DNA from: CAWGCA01 sp963820955
Lineage (GTDB): Bacteria > Pseudomonadota > Gammaproteobacteria > Chromatiales > Chromatiaceae
Reading direction: 5' to 3'
Length of the DNA stretch: 8,414 bases
Assembly: GCA_963820955.1 (NCBI GenBank)
Contig: CAWGCA010000010.1
Coordinates: forward strand, 1-8,414
Position numbers and translations under genes: made by a program
Part shown: piece after piece, positions 1-6,749 of the stretch
Numbering within the stretch: the stretch's first letter is position 1
Layout: each line of letters starts with the position of its first letter
The notes under the pieces: generated by a model
What the model was told of the DNA's origin: nothing
The model's database searches: none
What the model saw: the letters and a program-made list of their open reading frames with translations, nothing else

Positions 1-15
1 ACTGTTTGATTTATA

Positions 16-59
16 TGGTGGCCAGGGACAGAATCGAACTGCCGACACGGGGATTTTCA
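16..59 (-). tRNA. 3' half of tRNA-Phe (anticodon loop to CCA); probable integration-site (att) remnant
   Basis: Read on the minus strand, this is U33, anticodon GAA, the 3' side of the anticodon stem (UCCCC), a T arm with GGCAG/CUGUC stem and TTCGATT loop, the 3' acceptor strand CCTGGCC and a genomic ACCA. The 5' half is absent: beyond position 59 the sequence does not complete the anticodon stem. A tRNA broken exactly in the anticodon loop is the usual mark of tyrosine-integrase elements that use the 3' half as attachment site. In this orientation the element would lie to the right, with the complete tRNA gene at its far end, outside the window. Identity as tRNA-Phe is firm; the att interpretation is inference. 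Confidence 0.8.
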
Positions 60-130
60 TACCCGGACGGCTTTTTATGATCCCTTTATTTTCAATAGCT
101 TACGCACACCGGCCCCGCGCTAAGTTGCCA

Positions 131-170
131 CAAGTGGACAGGAGTGGACACGAGATGACAGGAGTAGGTC
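131..170. repeat. Four tandem 10-bp repeats next to the att remnant
   Basis: Four consecutive 10-bp units share the core AGTGGACA: the first two are exact over that core (131-140 and 141-150), the third is AGATGACA and the fourth is degenerate (AGTAGGTC). They lie about 70 bp inside the tRNA-Phe remnant. Short direct repeats at this distance from a tRNA attachment core are typical of arm-type integrase sites or excisionase/AlpA sites. The repeats are visible; the function is inferred from position. Confidence 0.5.
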
Positions 171-310
171 ACGATATGGTCACGCTGTCACTTCAAGGCT
201 TGTCCCGCTGACTATTACAAAACCTGCTTTAAGGAAACTGACCTTCCAATACATTTTCAAGAAAATTTTCCACGAGAGCCAAACGGAGATTAGCCGTGGA
301 GAACTGGTTA

Positions 311-374
311 ATGTAGATATTTTAATCTATATTTGTAGTATATGATATATTATATCTATATATAGAGATGCTGC
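311..374 (+). promoter_or_regulatory. AT-rich promoter/operator of the Xre-RES toxin-antitoxin operon
   Basis: Two inverted repeats lie in an almost pure AT stretch: TAGAT, 6-nt spacer, ATCTA at 314-329, and GATATA, one central base, TATATC at 344-356. An AGAG at 364-367, 7 nt before the ATG at 375, is the likely ribosome binding site. Xre-type antitoxins of RES systems commonly repress their own operon by binding palindromes overlapping the promoter, so these are reasonable operators. The AT-richness makes the exact -35 and -10 boxes ambiguous. Confidence 0.5.
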
Positions 375-776
375 ATGAGTATTCAGGTCAAAGCTCGACC
401 CGCATTTGATCCCCGACGCGTATCCAGCGCTGCTCTGCAGGGGTTTTTCAATCTCTCAGAGCGCTGGGGGCTAACGGCAAGCCAGGAGCGAACTTTGCTA
501 GGCAGTCCACCAGAATCGACCTTTTTCAAGTGGAAAGCTGAAAAGACAGCACGGCGCCTAGGCAGGGACGTGCTTGACCGGATCAGTTATCTGCTGGGTA
601 TTTACAAGGCTTTGAACATCCTTCTGCCTTCACCAGCGGCCGCCAATGAGTGGGTAAAAAAGCCCAATGCCGCGAGCATGTTCCAAGGTCAGTCCGCGCT
701 GGATCGGATGTTGGGCGGCAGCCTGGTGGATCTGGCGGATGTGCGTCGCTACCTCGATGCACAACGCGGTCTTTAA
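375..776 (+). CDS. Xre/MbcA/ParS-type antitoxin (DUF2384) of a RES toxin-antitoxin pair
   Basis: A 133-residue protein. The N-terminal part (about residues 18-72) is helical and consistent with the degenerate Xre-like DNA-binding region of this family. The C-terminal part (about 73-131, from LGIYKALNILLP to the end) matches the MbcA/ParS toxin-binding domain: a helix ending in LLP, an EWV segment, a short Phe/Gln-Gly turn, then DRMLGGSLVDLADVRRYLD. Family antitoxins wrap the RES toxin, cover its NAD-binding cleft and autorepress. The start is supported by an AGAG ribosome site 7 nt upstream and by the palindromic promoter. The toxin gene starts 5 nt after its stop, so the two are surely co-transcribed. 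Its place at the edge of an integrated element suggests a stabilising role. Recognition is from memory of the family. Confidence 0.85.
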   Translation: MSIQVKARPAFDPRRVSSAALQGFFNLSERWGLTASQERTLLGSPPESTFFKWKAEKTARRLGRDVLDRISYLLGIYKALNILLPSPAAANEWVKKPNAASMFQGQSALDRMLGGSLVDLADVRRYLDAQRGL

Positions 777-781
777 GCAAG

Positions 782-1453
782 ATGGTAGATCTGGCGGTTC
801 CGGAGTGGGAGCACCAATACCGTATTGTTGCCTCTGAATATCCACCAATCAATTTTTTTGAGGCCCTTGTCGACCCAGACCTGATGGACGAGCTGTTCTT
901 TGTCGAAGGTCTTACCAACGACAGGTTGCGCGATGATGTGGGTGATATTGCCTTGGTCGCACCAGAAGATCGGGTGAGTGGACCGGGCTCTTCCCCAGTA
1001 ATGGCGGCATTTACGCATATCGGTACGGAGAGTCGATTCAGTGACGGCAGCTTTGGAATCTACTACGCCGGAGAATCTTTAATCACGGCAATTGAAGAGA
1101 CTAAATTTCATCGGGAGCGTTTTCTTGGCTACACCACTGAGGCACCTGGTGAAATCGACATGCGAGCCTACATCGGAGAGATCGCCAAACCTCTGCATGA
1201 CATCCGCATTGGTCATGATGACTTGCATGATCCAGATACAGGCACTTGGCCTCTTCCTCAAGCTTTTGGCCAGAAAATGCGGAAAAATAATTCCTGGGGC
1301 ATCGCCTACCGTTCTGTCCGAAATCCAGGGGGTGAGTGTATTGCCGCCCTTCGCCCACCGGCCGTCACCATCCCCCGCCAGGGACCGCACCTTTCATATG
1401 TCTGGGATGGATCCAGGATCACTAGGGTCTATGAGAAGAATTTGATCCTTTGA
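782..1453 (+). CDS. RES-domain toxin (NAD-consuming or ADP-ribosylating)
   Basis: A 223-residue protein beginning at the ATG at 782, just after the antitoxin stop. An upstream in-frame ATG at 650 lies deep inside the antitoxin gene and would add 44 residues unlike the family, so 782 is preferred. Family marks are the early YRI (the RES arginine), the block RFSDGSFGIYYAGESLITAIEE with the conserved Tyr and Glu, and the C-terminal WGIAYRSVRNPGGECIAALRP, containing the serine-region SVR and GGE motif. RES toxins deplete NAD+ by phosphorolysis or hydrolysis (MbcT type) or ADP-ribosylate phosphoribosylpyrophosphate synthetase (ParT type); the sequence alone does not decide which. There is no signal peptide, so it should be cytoplasmic. 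The upstream ribosome site is weak, suggesting translational coupling to the antitoxin. All motifs look intact, so it is probably functional. Confidence 0.87.
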   Translation: MVDLAVPEWEHQYRIVASEYPPINFFEALVDPDLMDELFFVEGLTNDRLRDDVGDIALVAPEDRVSGPGSSPVMAAFTHIGTESRFSDGSFGIYYAGESLITAIEETKFHRERFLGYTTEAPGEIDMRAYIGEIAKPLHDIRIGHDDLHDPDTGTWPLPQAFGQKMRKNNSWGIAYRSVRNPGGECIAALRPPAVTIPRQGPHLSYVWDGSRITRVYEKNLIL

Positions 1454-1878
1454 TTTCAATACAAGCTAAGAAATCCCTTCCTGGCTAGCGTTCCTGGCAA
1501 AGTACAACTTCTTGTGCAAAATCTAGCGGCTGATAGATCTTGCGCCGAATAAGTATCGTTCGAATATTTGCACCATTCTGGCCCGGCCACGTGCGTATAA
1601 AATGAAGTAGTGTGCCAGCGAAAAACATAGATCGCCGCCGACTTTACGTAGCCCTGCCAGCTCTTTGGATGATGGCTCTGTGGTGGTTGCGTTACGGTGA
1701 ACGTCGCGGATGCCTGAAAACGAGTTCTTGAGAATTTCCTGCCCAAGGATACAATAAACGCAACGGATTCAGAAGGATACGATTAGATCGGCAGACATAA
1801 AGATTCGGTGGACCACCACACCAGGACATCTCTATGAGCTTCCTGCGCCGGTTTGAATAGCATTTCGCCAGGCAGGCC
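1454..1878. other. Gene-poor stretch between toxin-antitoxin operon and kinase
   Basis: 425 bases without a convincing intact gene. Open frames here look random in composition, apart from a possible ParE/RelE-like remnant on the minus strand. No strong terminator hairpin is seen after the RES gene. The region separates two convergent genes. Confidence 0.45.
1523..1663 (-). pseudogene. Possible C-terminal remnant of a ParE/RelE-family toxin
   Basis: One minus-strand frame reads ELAGLRKV at its beginning, then a segment with HYFILYARG, and ends FGARSISR before a TAG at 1523-1525. This resembles the C-terminal half of ParE/RelE toxins, which typically have a GLR segment, an aromatic beta strand of the form YxIxY, and an ending like VLHGARDI. 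The match needs at least one residue inserted and no clear N-terminal half or antitoxin is visible, so at best this is a decayed gene. The similarity is from memory and weak. Confidence 0.22.
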
Positions 1879-2520
1879 TCAGGTAACGACCTCTAGCTCA
1901 GCCTCGATGCTGTCCGAGATCACCAACCGCCCGTTCGGCAGGTCATTGCCTTCCACCTTTGTGGCGACTTCCCCGGGGGGCAGACCAAAGCCCTCCCAGC
2001 GCGCGATTAGCCGCTCGCGAAGCACCTCCGCCGGGGTCCGGATCATGACCCTGACGTCGAACAACGGCACGAGTCCCGCCCAGGGATGCCTGTCGAGGAG
2101 CAGATAGTTGCCTTCGACGATGATGATACGCACGGTTCGCGGGATCATCCGCGCCGCTGCCCGGGAGATCTCGAGGTCACGGTCGAACACCGGAACCGCT
2201 ATCTCCGCCTCCTCGTTGCGCCTCAACCGCTTGAGCATGTGAGCCAGCCCCGCCACGTCGAAAGTCTCGGGCGCCCCTTTACGCGAGCGCAGGCCACGTT
2301 CGAGGAGCACCTGATCGTCGTAATGATAACCGTCCATAGGAAAGACCATGGCCGAGCCCGGCGCCTCGGCATTGAGGCTCTCCACGAGCCCCTCGGCGCA
2401 GGTGGATTTTCCACAGCCGGGGGGACCGGCCATGGCCACGAGGATCCGCCCCTCCGCACTTCGGACCCGCAGGATTTCGGCGAGCCGATCCAGGGTTACG
2501 GTTCTGCTTTGACTCGACAT
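1879..2520 (-). CDS. P-loop kinase of the phosphoribulokinase/uridine kinase superfamily (FrcK/YggC-like)
   Basis: A 213-residue protein, a normal length for this group. Visible motifs: Walker A GPPGCGKST at 32-40 (Lys38), the substrate loop FPMDGYHYDD at 60-69 with Asp63 as likely catalytic acid, KGAPETFDV at 81-89, VPVFDRDLE at 109-117, the strand-end IIIVEGNYLLLD at 132-143, and a closing GNDLPNGRLV. These are hallmarks of the nucleoside-kinase-like family that includes FrcK of rhizobial fructose ABC-transporter operons and E. coli YggC. It presumably phosphorylates a small sugar or nucleoside-type substrate in the cytoplasm; the substrate is not deducible. It is much more GC-rich than its surroundings and stands alone without transporter genes, which suggests a gene stranded after transfer or rearrangement. 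A GGAGG lies about 14 nt before the ATG, farther than usual. The upstream inverted repeat points to repressor control. Confidence 0.82.
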   Translation of the reverse strand: MSSQSRTVTLDRLAEILRVRSAEGRILVAMAGPPGCGKSTCAEGLVESLNAEAPGSAMVFPMDGYHYDDQVLLERGLRSRKGAPETFDVAGLAHMLKRLRRNEEAEIAVPVFDRDLEISRAAARMIPRTVRIIIVEGNYLLLDRHPWAGLVPLFDVRVMIRTPAEVLRERLIARWEGFGLPPGEVATKVEGNDLPNGRLVISDSIEAELEVVT

Positions 2521-2837
2521 AGTGTTAACCCGGCCCTCCGGAGAAAAGTTTGATTGGGGCCCGATAGGGTACCGTCAAGTTAACTTATGCTCCGCCGCGG
2601 TTTTGTCAACTTGACGTAGCCAAGGCGAAACTAATCGGTCGACGGAGTCATGACCCTGTCTCAATTGGCGCAAGTCACCTCTTGCCACGTTGCAAACGCG
2701 CGGCCACGTAAGATTCGATAGTTTGCTGCCCGTAACAGATGGCGTCCCACCCGAAAGAGATTGTGTTGTCGCTCCTCACTATCCATCTGCGTGGAAGTGC
2801 ATGAGCATGAATCGCGAGATAGGGAAAGTAAACTTGC
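2521..2837. other. Non-coding gap: kinase 5' region and left flank of the DDE insertion sequence
   Basis: The first 95 bases are the kinase leader and operator. The rest, up to the transposase stop codon, has no convincing gene and must contain the left end of the insertion sequence. I could not fix that end: there is no long inverted repeat matching the region right of 3887. Confidence 0.4.
2574..2615 (-). promoter_or_regulatory. Promoter with inverted-repeat operator upstream of the kinase gene
   Basis: An exact 8-bp inverted repeat, GTCAAGTT at 2574-2581 and AACTTGAC at 2608-2615, has arms that are each part of a smaller palindrome (AAGTTAACTT at 2577-2586; GTCAACTTGAC at 2605-2615). On the minus strand the right copy overlaps a perfect -35 box TTGACA (2609 to 2604), and 16 nt further a poor -10 TAAGTT (2587 to 2582) overlaps the left copy. 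Transcription would start about 55 nt before the kinase ATG. Paired palindromes over -35 and -10 are the usual layout for a LacI- or GntR-type repressor; which regulator binds is unknown. Confidence 0.5.
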
Positions 2838-3887
2838 TTACGCGGCATCTCTCCAAGCGTAACGATGATGTAGACCGCCGACTCGCAGCAAGGCAACGAT
2901 TTTTGCGTCACTTGAAGGTCGCGAGGTGACAACCCTGCCACTTGGCGCGTCTTTGGCGAGCCCCAAATGGCAACGATCTTCTTGGTAGTAGTCTACGTAA
3001 GACCGCATTAGCCGGATAAAATGATGCCGGTCAAAGACGATCACATGGTCGAGCAGTTCTCGTCGGCAGCTGCCAATCCATCGCTCAGCGACACCATTTT
3101 GCCAAGGACTGCGGTAAGCGGTGCGGCATGGCTTGATACCCATGGCCTTGACGAATCCCACCACCTTGGCGCTGAAGATCGCGTCGCGGTCAAATATCAG
3201 ATACTTCGGCGCCGTATCGAAGGGAAAAGCCTCACGCAACTGCTGGATCACCCATGCCGCCGTCGGATTAAAGGTCGCGTTGAAATGTAGAATACGCCGT
3301 CGGCTATGATCGATGACGAAAAATCCATAAAGGACCCTGAGCGAAGCGGTGGGAACAGTGAACAGATCCATCGCCGCGATCACGTCTTTGTGATTTCGCA
3401 AAAAAGCTACCCAGCGTTTGAGCTGGTCTGGATCGGCGGGCTTAAGCGGCATGTACCGCGACACCGTGGCCTCGGAGACCTTGAATCCAAGTTTCTTCAG
3501 CTCACCATAGATGCGTGGTGCACCCCAACCATTAGTTGCCATTTCGCGAATGAGGTCTCGGATTGTGGCATCAATTCGAGGCCGACCCGGATGCCGCTGC
3601 CGAGAGATCATAGCCCAGTGGCGACGGAATTGTTCCCGATGCCACTTTGCCACGGTGTCCGTTTTCACAATAACCAGTGTATTCGTCCACCTCGGCCAGA
3701 CCGCACGCAACGCCACCCAGAAGGCTCGATCTCCATCATCAAGGGCGGGTCTACGCTTCTGTTTAATAAGCGTAGCCACTTGTTGGTGGAGCGCTACGTT
3801 TTCGATAACCAGGTTAGCGCGCGAGCGGAAAGCAGCCCTCAGGACGCGGATGGTAAATGAGATACCGAAGACAAGGAGACGTGCCAT
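2838..3887 (-). CDS. DDE transposase with integrase core (rve), single-ORF IS3/IS481-like type
   Basis: A 349-residue protein. Residues 1-45 form a hydrophobic-to-basic leader helix region (RSRANLVIENVALHQQV), followed by a helix-turn-helix segment containing TDTVAKWHREQFRRHW (76-91) and GRPRID (101-106). The integrase core holds D174 (AAMDLFTV), D233 (LIFDRDAIF) and E268 (NGVAERWIG); the D-to-E spacing of 35 residues is canonical. The C terminus GGLHHRYAWRDAA is typical of this transposase group, so the protein appears complete. It would catalyse cut/paste or copy-paste movement of its own element. The start at 3887 gives the family's usual N terminus. It lies between the kinase and a zinc-ribbon gene, both on the same strand. 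Exact family placement from memory is uncertain. Confidence 0.85.
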   Translation of the reverse strand: MARLLVFGISFTIRVLRAAFRSRANLVIENVALHQQVATLIKQKRRPALDDGDRAFWVALRAVWPRWTNTLVIVKTDTVAKWHREQFRRHWAMISRQRHPGRPRIDATIRDLIREMATNGWGAPRIYGELKKLGFKVSEATVSRYMPLKPADPDQLKRWVAFLRNHKDVIAAMDLFTVPTASLRVLYGFFVIDHSRRRILHFNATFNPTAAWVIQQLREAFPFDTAPKYLIFDRDAIFSAKVVGFVKAMGIKPCRTAYRSPWQNGVAERWIGSCRRELLDHVIVFDRHHFIRLMRSYVDYYQEDRCHLGLAKDAPSGRVVTSRPSSDAKIVALLRVGGLHHRYAWRDAA

Positions 3888-3962
3888 AGCGCCGAAGTGT
3901 GCCGTGCAGTCTCAATAATTTCAAGCGCACGTTGGCACTGTTTCGAGAAATAAGAACAAATC

Positions 3963-4256
3963 TCAAGTCATTGATTTTACGAGCAGATGAGTTTTGAGGA
4001 GGCAGGCAACCGCTAGGGAACCCTGATGCGTTACTTTTTGTTTTTTGTTCGCCCGGAACCGGCGCTGTCGATCCGCGTTACTGTGCCGACCACGGCGGGT
4101 TGAACGGTAGCGTTTGGCGGCTCGGCGCAGCGAGGCAGATCGCGCATGTTCGGCGCAGCCATTCGCGCAATAGACGTTACCGCGGTCACAGTGTCGACAG
4201 ACAGTAACCTGGCAATGGCAACGTGCGCAGTGGAACATTCGGGCGGTGGGCTTCAT
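3963..4256 (-). CDS. Small cysteine-rich zinc-ribbon protein, function unknown
   Basis: A 97-residue protein with Cys10, 13, 15, 20, 23, 30 and 34 in CxxC-xC, CxxC and CxxxC spacing, indicating one or two zinc ribbons. A strongly basic segment (about 39-76, ending NKKQKVTHQGS) is likely nucleic-acid binding. I recall similar small proteins sharing the KVTHQGS stretch from proteobacterial genomes but know no assigned function. The last 15-20 residues (LAVACLLKTHLLVKSMT) look unrelated and may be read-through after truncation of a longer protein, perhaps by the neighbouring insertion sequence. It lies on the same strand and immediately inside a group II intron-like RNA region, about 540 nt from that intron's 5' end. 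The ribosome site is poor. Confidence 0.6.
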   Translation of the reverse strand: MKPTARMFHCARCHCQVTVCRHCDRGNVYCANGCAEHARSASLRRAAKRYRSTRRGRHSNADRQRRFRANKKQKVTHQGSLAVACLLKTHLLVKSMT

Positions 4257-4795
4257 CGGTCCACAAGGCCGATGAGGCCTGGATTTTGACCCGTCTTGGT
4301 GAGACCATGGACGGGCTGTGCGAAAGCACGGTTTGGGGCGTAGCGTCAGCGTTTGACCGTCAAATCTAGGCTGGCGTTACGCCTTTCTCCTCGGCTACAC
4401 CTTCCATACCGGTTTTCCGGCCAGATGTCATCTGATCACGCTTGAATCTGCACAGACCTAAGTGCAAAAGCAACTGCATTAAGTGAAACGTTCAGAATTG
4501 GGTGGTTTTCAGTCTGGAGTCAAACAGCGGCAAATAGCAGCCGGTTTTGAGTGGTGCATACACCTTCCCCGAAATGGCGGTCGGGTCGGCCTGTGCATCG
4601 ACATTTTCGAGGCTTGCTCAGTGTTCACTCACGTTACGGCCTGCACACTCGCTGGATCACCTATAGTGATCCGTTACATCAGAGGCTCCAGCTATTTCGT
4701 TACCTCCATAACTGCTCCGATTGCTTCCGGCTGGAGCGATCTCGCCGGGTGGGATTTGCACCCACTGGGAAAAACGCCGCCTTAGCACGGCGCAC
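4257..4795 (-). mobile_element. 5' half of a group II intron (domain I region), apparently truncated
   Basis: On the minus strand the segment starts with GTGCG (4795 to 4791), the bacterial group II intron 5' consensus, then a CGCC/GGCG stem and GTGGGTGCAAATCCCAC, a hairpin of the GGTGCAA-type seen in domain I of many group II introns. Further on are GGAGGTAACGAAATAGC, the stem GGATCAC/GTGATCC (plus-strand 4653-4671), and more small hairpins such as GCCGGAAAACCGGT and GGCCTCATCGGCC. Any plus-strand open frame here looks spurious. No domain V hairpin and no reverse transcriptase are visible downstream, where a zinc-ribbon gene and an insertion sequence lie instead, so the intron is incomplete or rearranged. 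The call rests on motif memory, not on a folded model. Confidence 0.5.
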
Positions 4796-4954
4796 GCCAA
4801 AAAAGTATCGTTCAGAATTATTTGGCGAACGGCGAGTTTATACTTTTCGTACTTTCGGGTTCAGTTTGTGATCTGTACCTCGCAAACCCGATATAACAAC
4901 GGAACTTGCAGGCTGACAGCACACTGGTGCCAGTAATCCTTGTGAATCGCCTAG
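4796..4954. other. Short intergenic segment between intron 5' end and membrane-protein gene
   Basis: No gene is seen. CGTTCAGAATT at 4809-4819 repeats a copy at 4489-4499 inside the intron-like region; chance repeats of this length are expected in a window of this size. If the intron call holds, this is its 5' exon. Confidence 0.35.
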
Positions 4955-5641
4955 TTATTTCTCGCAATTCGGATTAGAACGAAATCTCGATATAGTATTT
5001 TCAAACCTACTATTTTTTACTAGGTCCTCAAACTCCGCGTCCCCAAAGTAAGAAGCGCGCGCCATTGACATGGATGGAAATTTTATAATCATCCACATTG
5101 TGGACAACAACTGCAAGATACCTAGAACTACGCTGAACGAGTACGTACTAAGCGAAAAATATTTTGTATTTGGCGAGAAAAGTTCAACCGAACCACCAAT
5201 AACCAAGACACCCGTTATGAGAATAAACAATAAAATCGGCATCAAATAAAATAATTTTTCCCATCTGTAAGTACCAATTCCCTCCTGTGTTTTCATCATT
5301 AGTGATCGAATTGGCGGGATATCCGGGTCATCATTCTCGATCTTCAATCCAACCATAAACACTGACGTCAAAAGCCTGTGAAAAACTAACTGATCCATTA
5401 CCCACAATGTGATCATGCCGATACAACCTAAAGTGGTTACCACGATGACTAGAAATCCTAGGGGCAATGGCCACGTCAGTGGGTCATATGAGCTAAATAA
5501 CCACCCTATAGCACCGAGGGAGGCAAGGAGCCATGCTGAGGCAAGCGATCTTATTCCTCCGGAACTGGAATTAAAACGTTCCTCCATTTCTGACAATTTA
5601 AAGTAACGATCGAATTTATCCATAGTGTCGATTAGAACCAT
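4955..5641 (-). CDS. Four-helix inner-membrane protein of unknown function
   Basis: A 228-residue protein that I do not recognise. It has four hydrophobic segments at about 31-49, 58-82, 130-150 and 166-187, arranged as two hairpins separated by a polar loop (about 100-128, IENDDPDIPPIRS). There is a 30-residue polar N terminus and a soluble, charged C-terminal tail of about 40 residues. There is no signal peptide, so both termini are probably cytoplasmic. Either the ATG at 5641 or the in-frame ATG six codons later (MDKFDRYFK) could be the start; neither has a good ribosome site. Coding is AT-rich, unlike its neighbours, suggesting separate acquisition. An effector-type membrane protein of a defence module is conceivable, but no partner gene supports that. 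Confidence 0.6.
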   Translation of the reverse strand: MVLIDTMDKFDRYFKLSEMEERFNSSSGGIRSLASAWLLASLGAIGWLFSSYDPLTWPLPLGFLVIVVTTLGCIGMITLWVMDQLVFHRLLTSVFMVGLKIENDDPDIPPIRSLMMKTQEGIGTYRWEKLFYLMPILLFILITGVLVIGGSVELFSPNTKYFSLSTYSFSVVLGILQLLSTMWMIIKFPSMSMARASYFGDAEFEDLVKNSRFENTISRFRSNPNCEK

Positions 5642-5955
5642 GCAACTAGTGTTTAAAGGCTAATAGTTGATTATCTAGGACGCACAAATACTGGAATATG
5701 TTGCACACATAGATATTGTAATATGCCGCAATACAATCTATTTGGGTAGCTCCGGAGACCAGTAGTTATTTACATCATTTTGTAAGAACGGTCATTGTGC
5801 CGCCGACCCGCGACCGTCCGTTTAGGGTCGATGTACTAAACCGCTAACGCGGTAAGGGTGCCACCATCTGAACGAGTCAGGGGATTAACCCACGTCATTT
5901 GTCTCCTATGTTGAGGAATGAGGCAGTCGCCTCGCCTGAACAGAGGAGCAAAACC
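5642..5955. other. Intergenic region: membrane-protein promoter and probable left end of the IS91 element
   Basis: The left half is AT-rich and is the only place for the membrane-protein promoter (minus strand). It contains an imperfect palindrome around 5711-5739, with ATTGTA at 5715-5720 and TACAAT at 5732-5737. From about 5785 the sequence becomes GC-rich, with a stem CGACCC/GGGTCG (5804-5809 with 5825-5830) and a hairpin ACCGC-TAAC-GCGGT (5840-5853). This composition change and the hairpins are consistent with the terminus of the IS91-type element starting here, but no exact end can be set. Confidence 0.4.
5942..5948 (+). promoter_or_regulatory. Ribosome binding site fixing the tyrosine recombinase start
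   Basis: AGAGGAG lies 7 nt before the ATG at 5956. It favours this start over the in-frame ATG at 5899, whose extra 19 residues do not look like the family. Confidence 0.7.
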
Positions 5956-6743
5956 ATGACTGACAAGACTCAATCGATCAACCCCTTGCGTCAGCGCATG
6001 ATCGATGACATGACCCTGCGCAAGCTTTCACCTCAAACCCACAGCGCCTACATCCGCGCTGTCAAGCAGTTCACGCGTTTCCTGGAGCGTTCCCCGGATA
6101 CCGCCAGTGCAGAAGAGCTCAGACGCTATCAACTGCACCTGGTCGAAGACGGGATCTCCAGCGGTCGGCTGAACGCCACGATCACCGGGCTGAAGTTTTT
6201 CTTCGAAACCACCCTGGAGCGTCCCGAGATGATGACGAAGATGAGCCACGTCTACGAGCCGCGCAAGCTACCCCTTATATTGAGTCTCGAAGAGGTGACC
6301 CGCCTACTGCAGGAAGCCGGTGGTCCCAAGTACCAAGCCGCCTTGGGGACGGCCTACGGTGCCGGTCTGCGTGCCAACGAAGTCGTTCACCTCACGGTCA
6401 ACGACATCGACAGCGAGCGGATGGTCATTCACGTCGAGCAGGGCAAGGGCCAACGCGACCGCTATGCGATGCTATCGCCCGCCTTACTCGAGTTGTTACG
6501 CACCTGGTGGCGTCATGGCCATGCACAACAAAAACTGTTGCCAGGTGGTTGGTTGTTTCCGGGGCAGAATCCCGTCAACCCGATGTCGCCCCGCCAGCTC
6601 AGCCGTGCCTTCCAGTTGGCGCGCAAGGCGGCCGGTATCGACAAGGCGGTGTCGCTGCATTCCCTGAGGCATGCCTTTGCCACACACCTGCTCGAGCACC
6701 ACGAGGATATCCGTGTCATCCAGGTGCTGTTGGGCCATAAGAA

Positions 6744-6749
6744 ACTGGA
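6744..6749. repeat. Left target-site duplication ACTGGA
   Basis: Hexamer directly left of the insertion; identical to 7202-7207 and present once in the reconstructed recombinase gene. Confidence 0.8.

Larger units (their letters stand above)
60..374. other. Non-coding element edge: att flank, repeats and toxin-antitoxin promoter
   Basis: No credible gene is seen in these 315 bases. After the tRNA remnant come the 10-bp tandem repeats, a short palindrome at 253-266 (ATTTTC, 2-nt centre, GAAAAT) and a very AT-rich stretch from about 311 to 365 immediately before the antitoxin gene. The anticodon-loop heptamer ATTTTCA (53-59) recurs at 88-94. Confidence 0.5.

Noticed and set aside
1456..1746. 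96-residue minus-strand open frame
   Set aside because: No motif, no ribosome site and odd composition; another frame in the same stretch is the more likely remnant.
2086..2553. 155-residue plus-strand frame over the kinase gene
   Set aside because: Antisense shadow of a GC-rich gene whose own frame has complete kinase motifs.
2658..3916. 8-bp direct repeat GTCTCAAT at 2658-2665 and 3909-3916 as a target duplication around the DDE insertion sequence
   Set aside because: The inner ends it would imply do not form a convincing inverted repeat, and an 8-bp match between the two flanks is not very unlikely by chance.
4483..4785. Plus-strand open frame of 100 residues in the gap before the membrane-protein gene
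   Set aside because: It lies antisense to the group II intron-like RNA signals, has no ribosome site and no protein-like composition; overlapping frames on the same stretch are equally open, as expected for structured RNA genes.
5899..5955. Longer N terminus of the tyrosine recombinase from an upstream ATG
   Set aside because: The ATG at 5956 has a strong AGAGGAG site at the right distance; the extra residues do not match the family.
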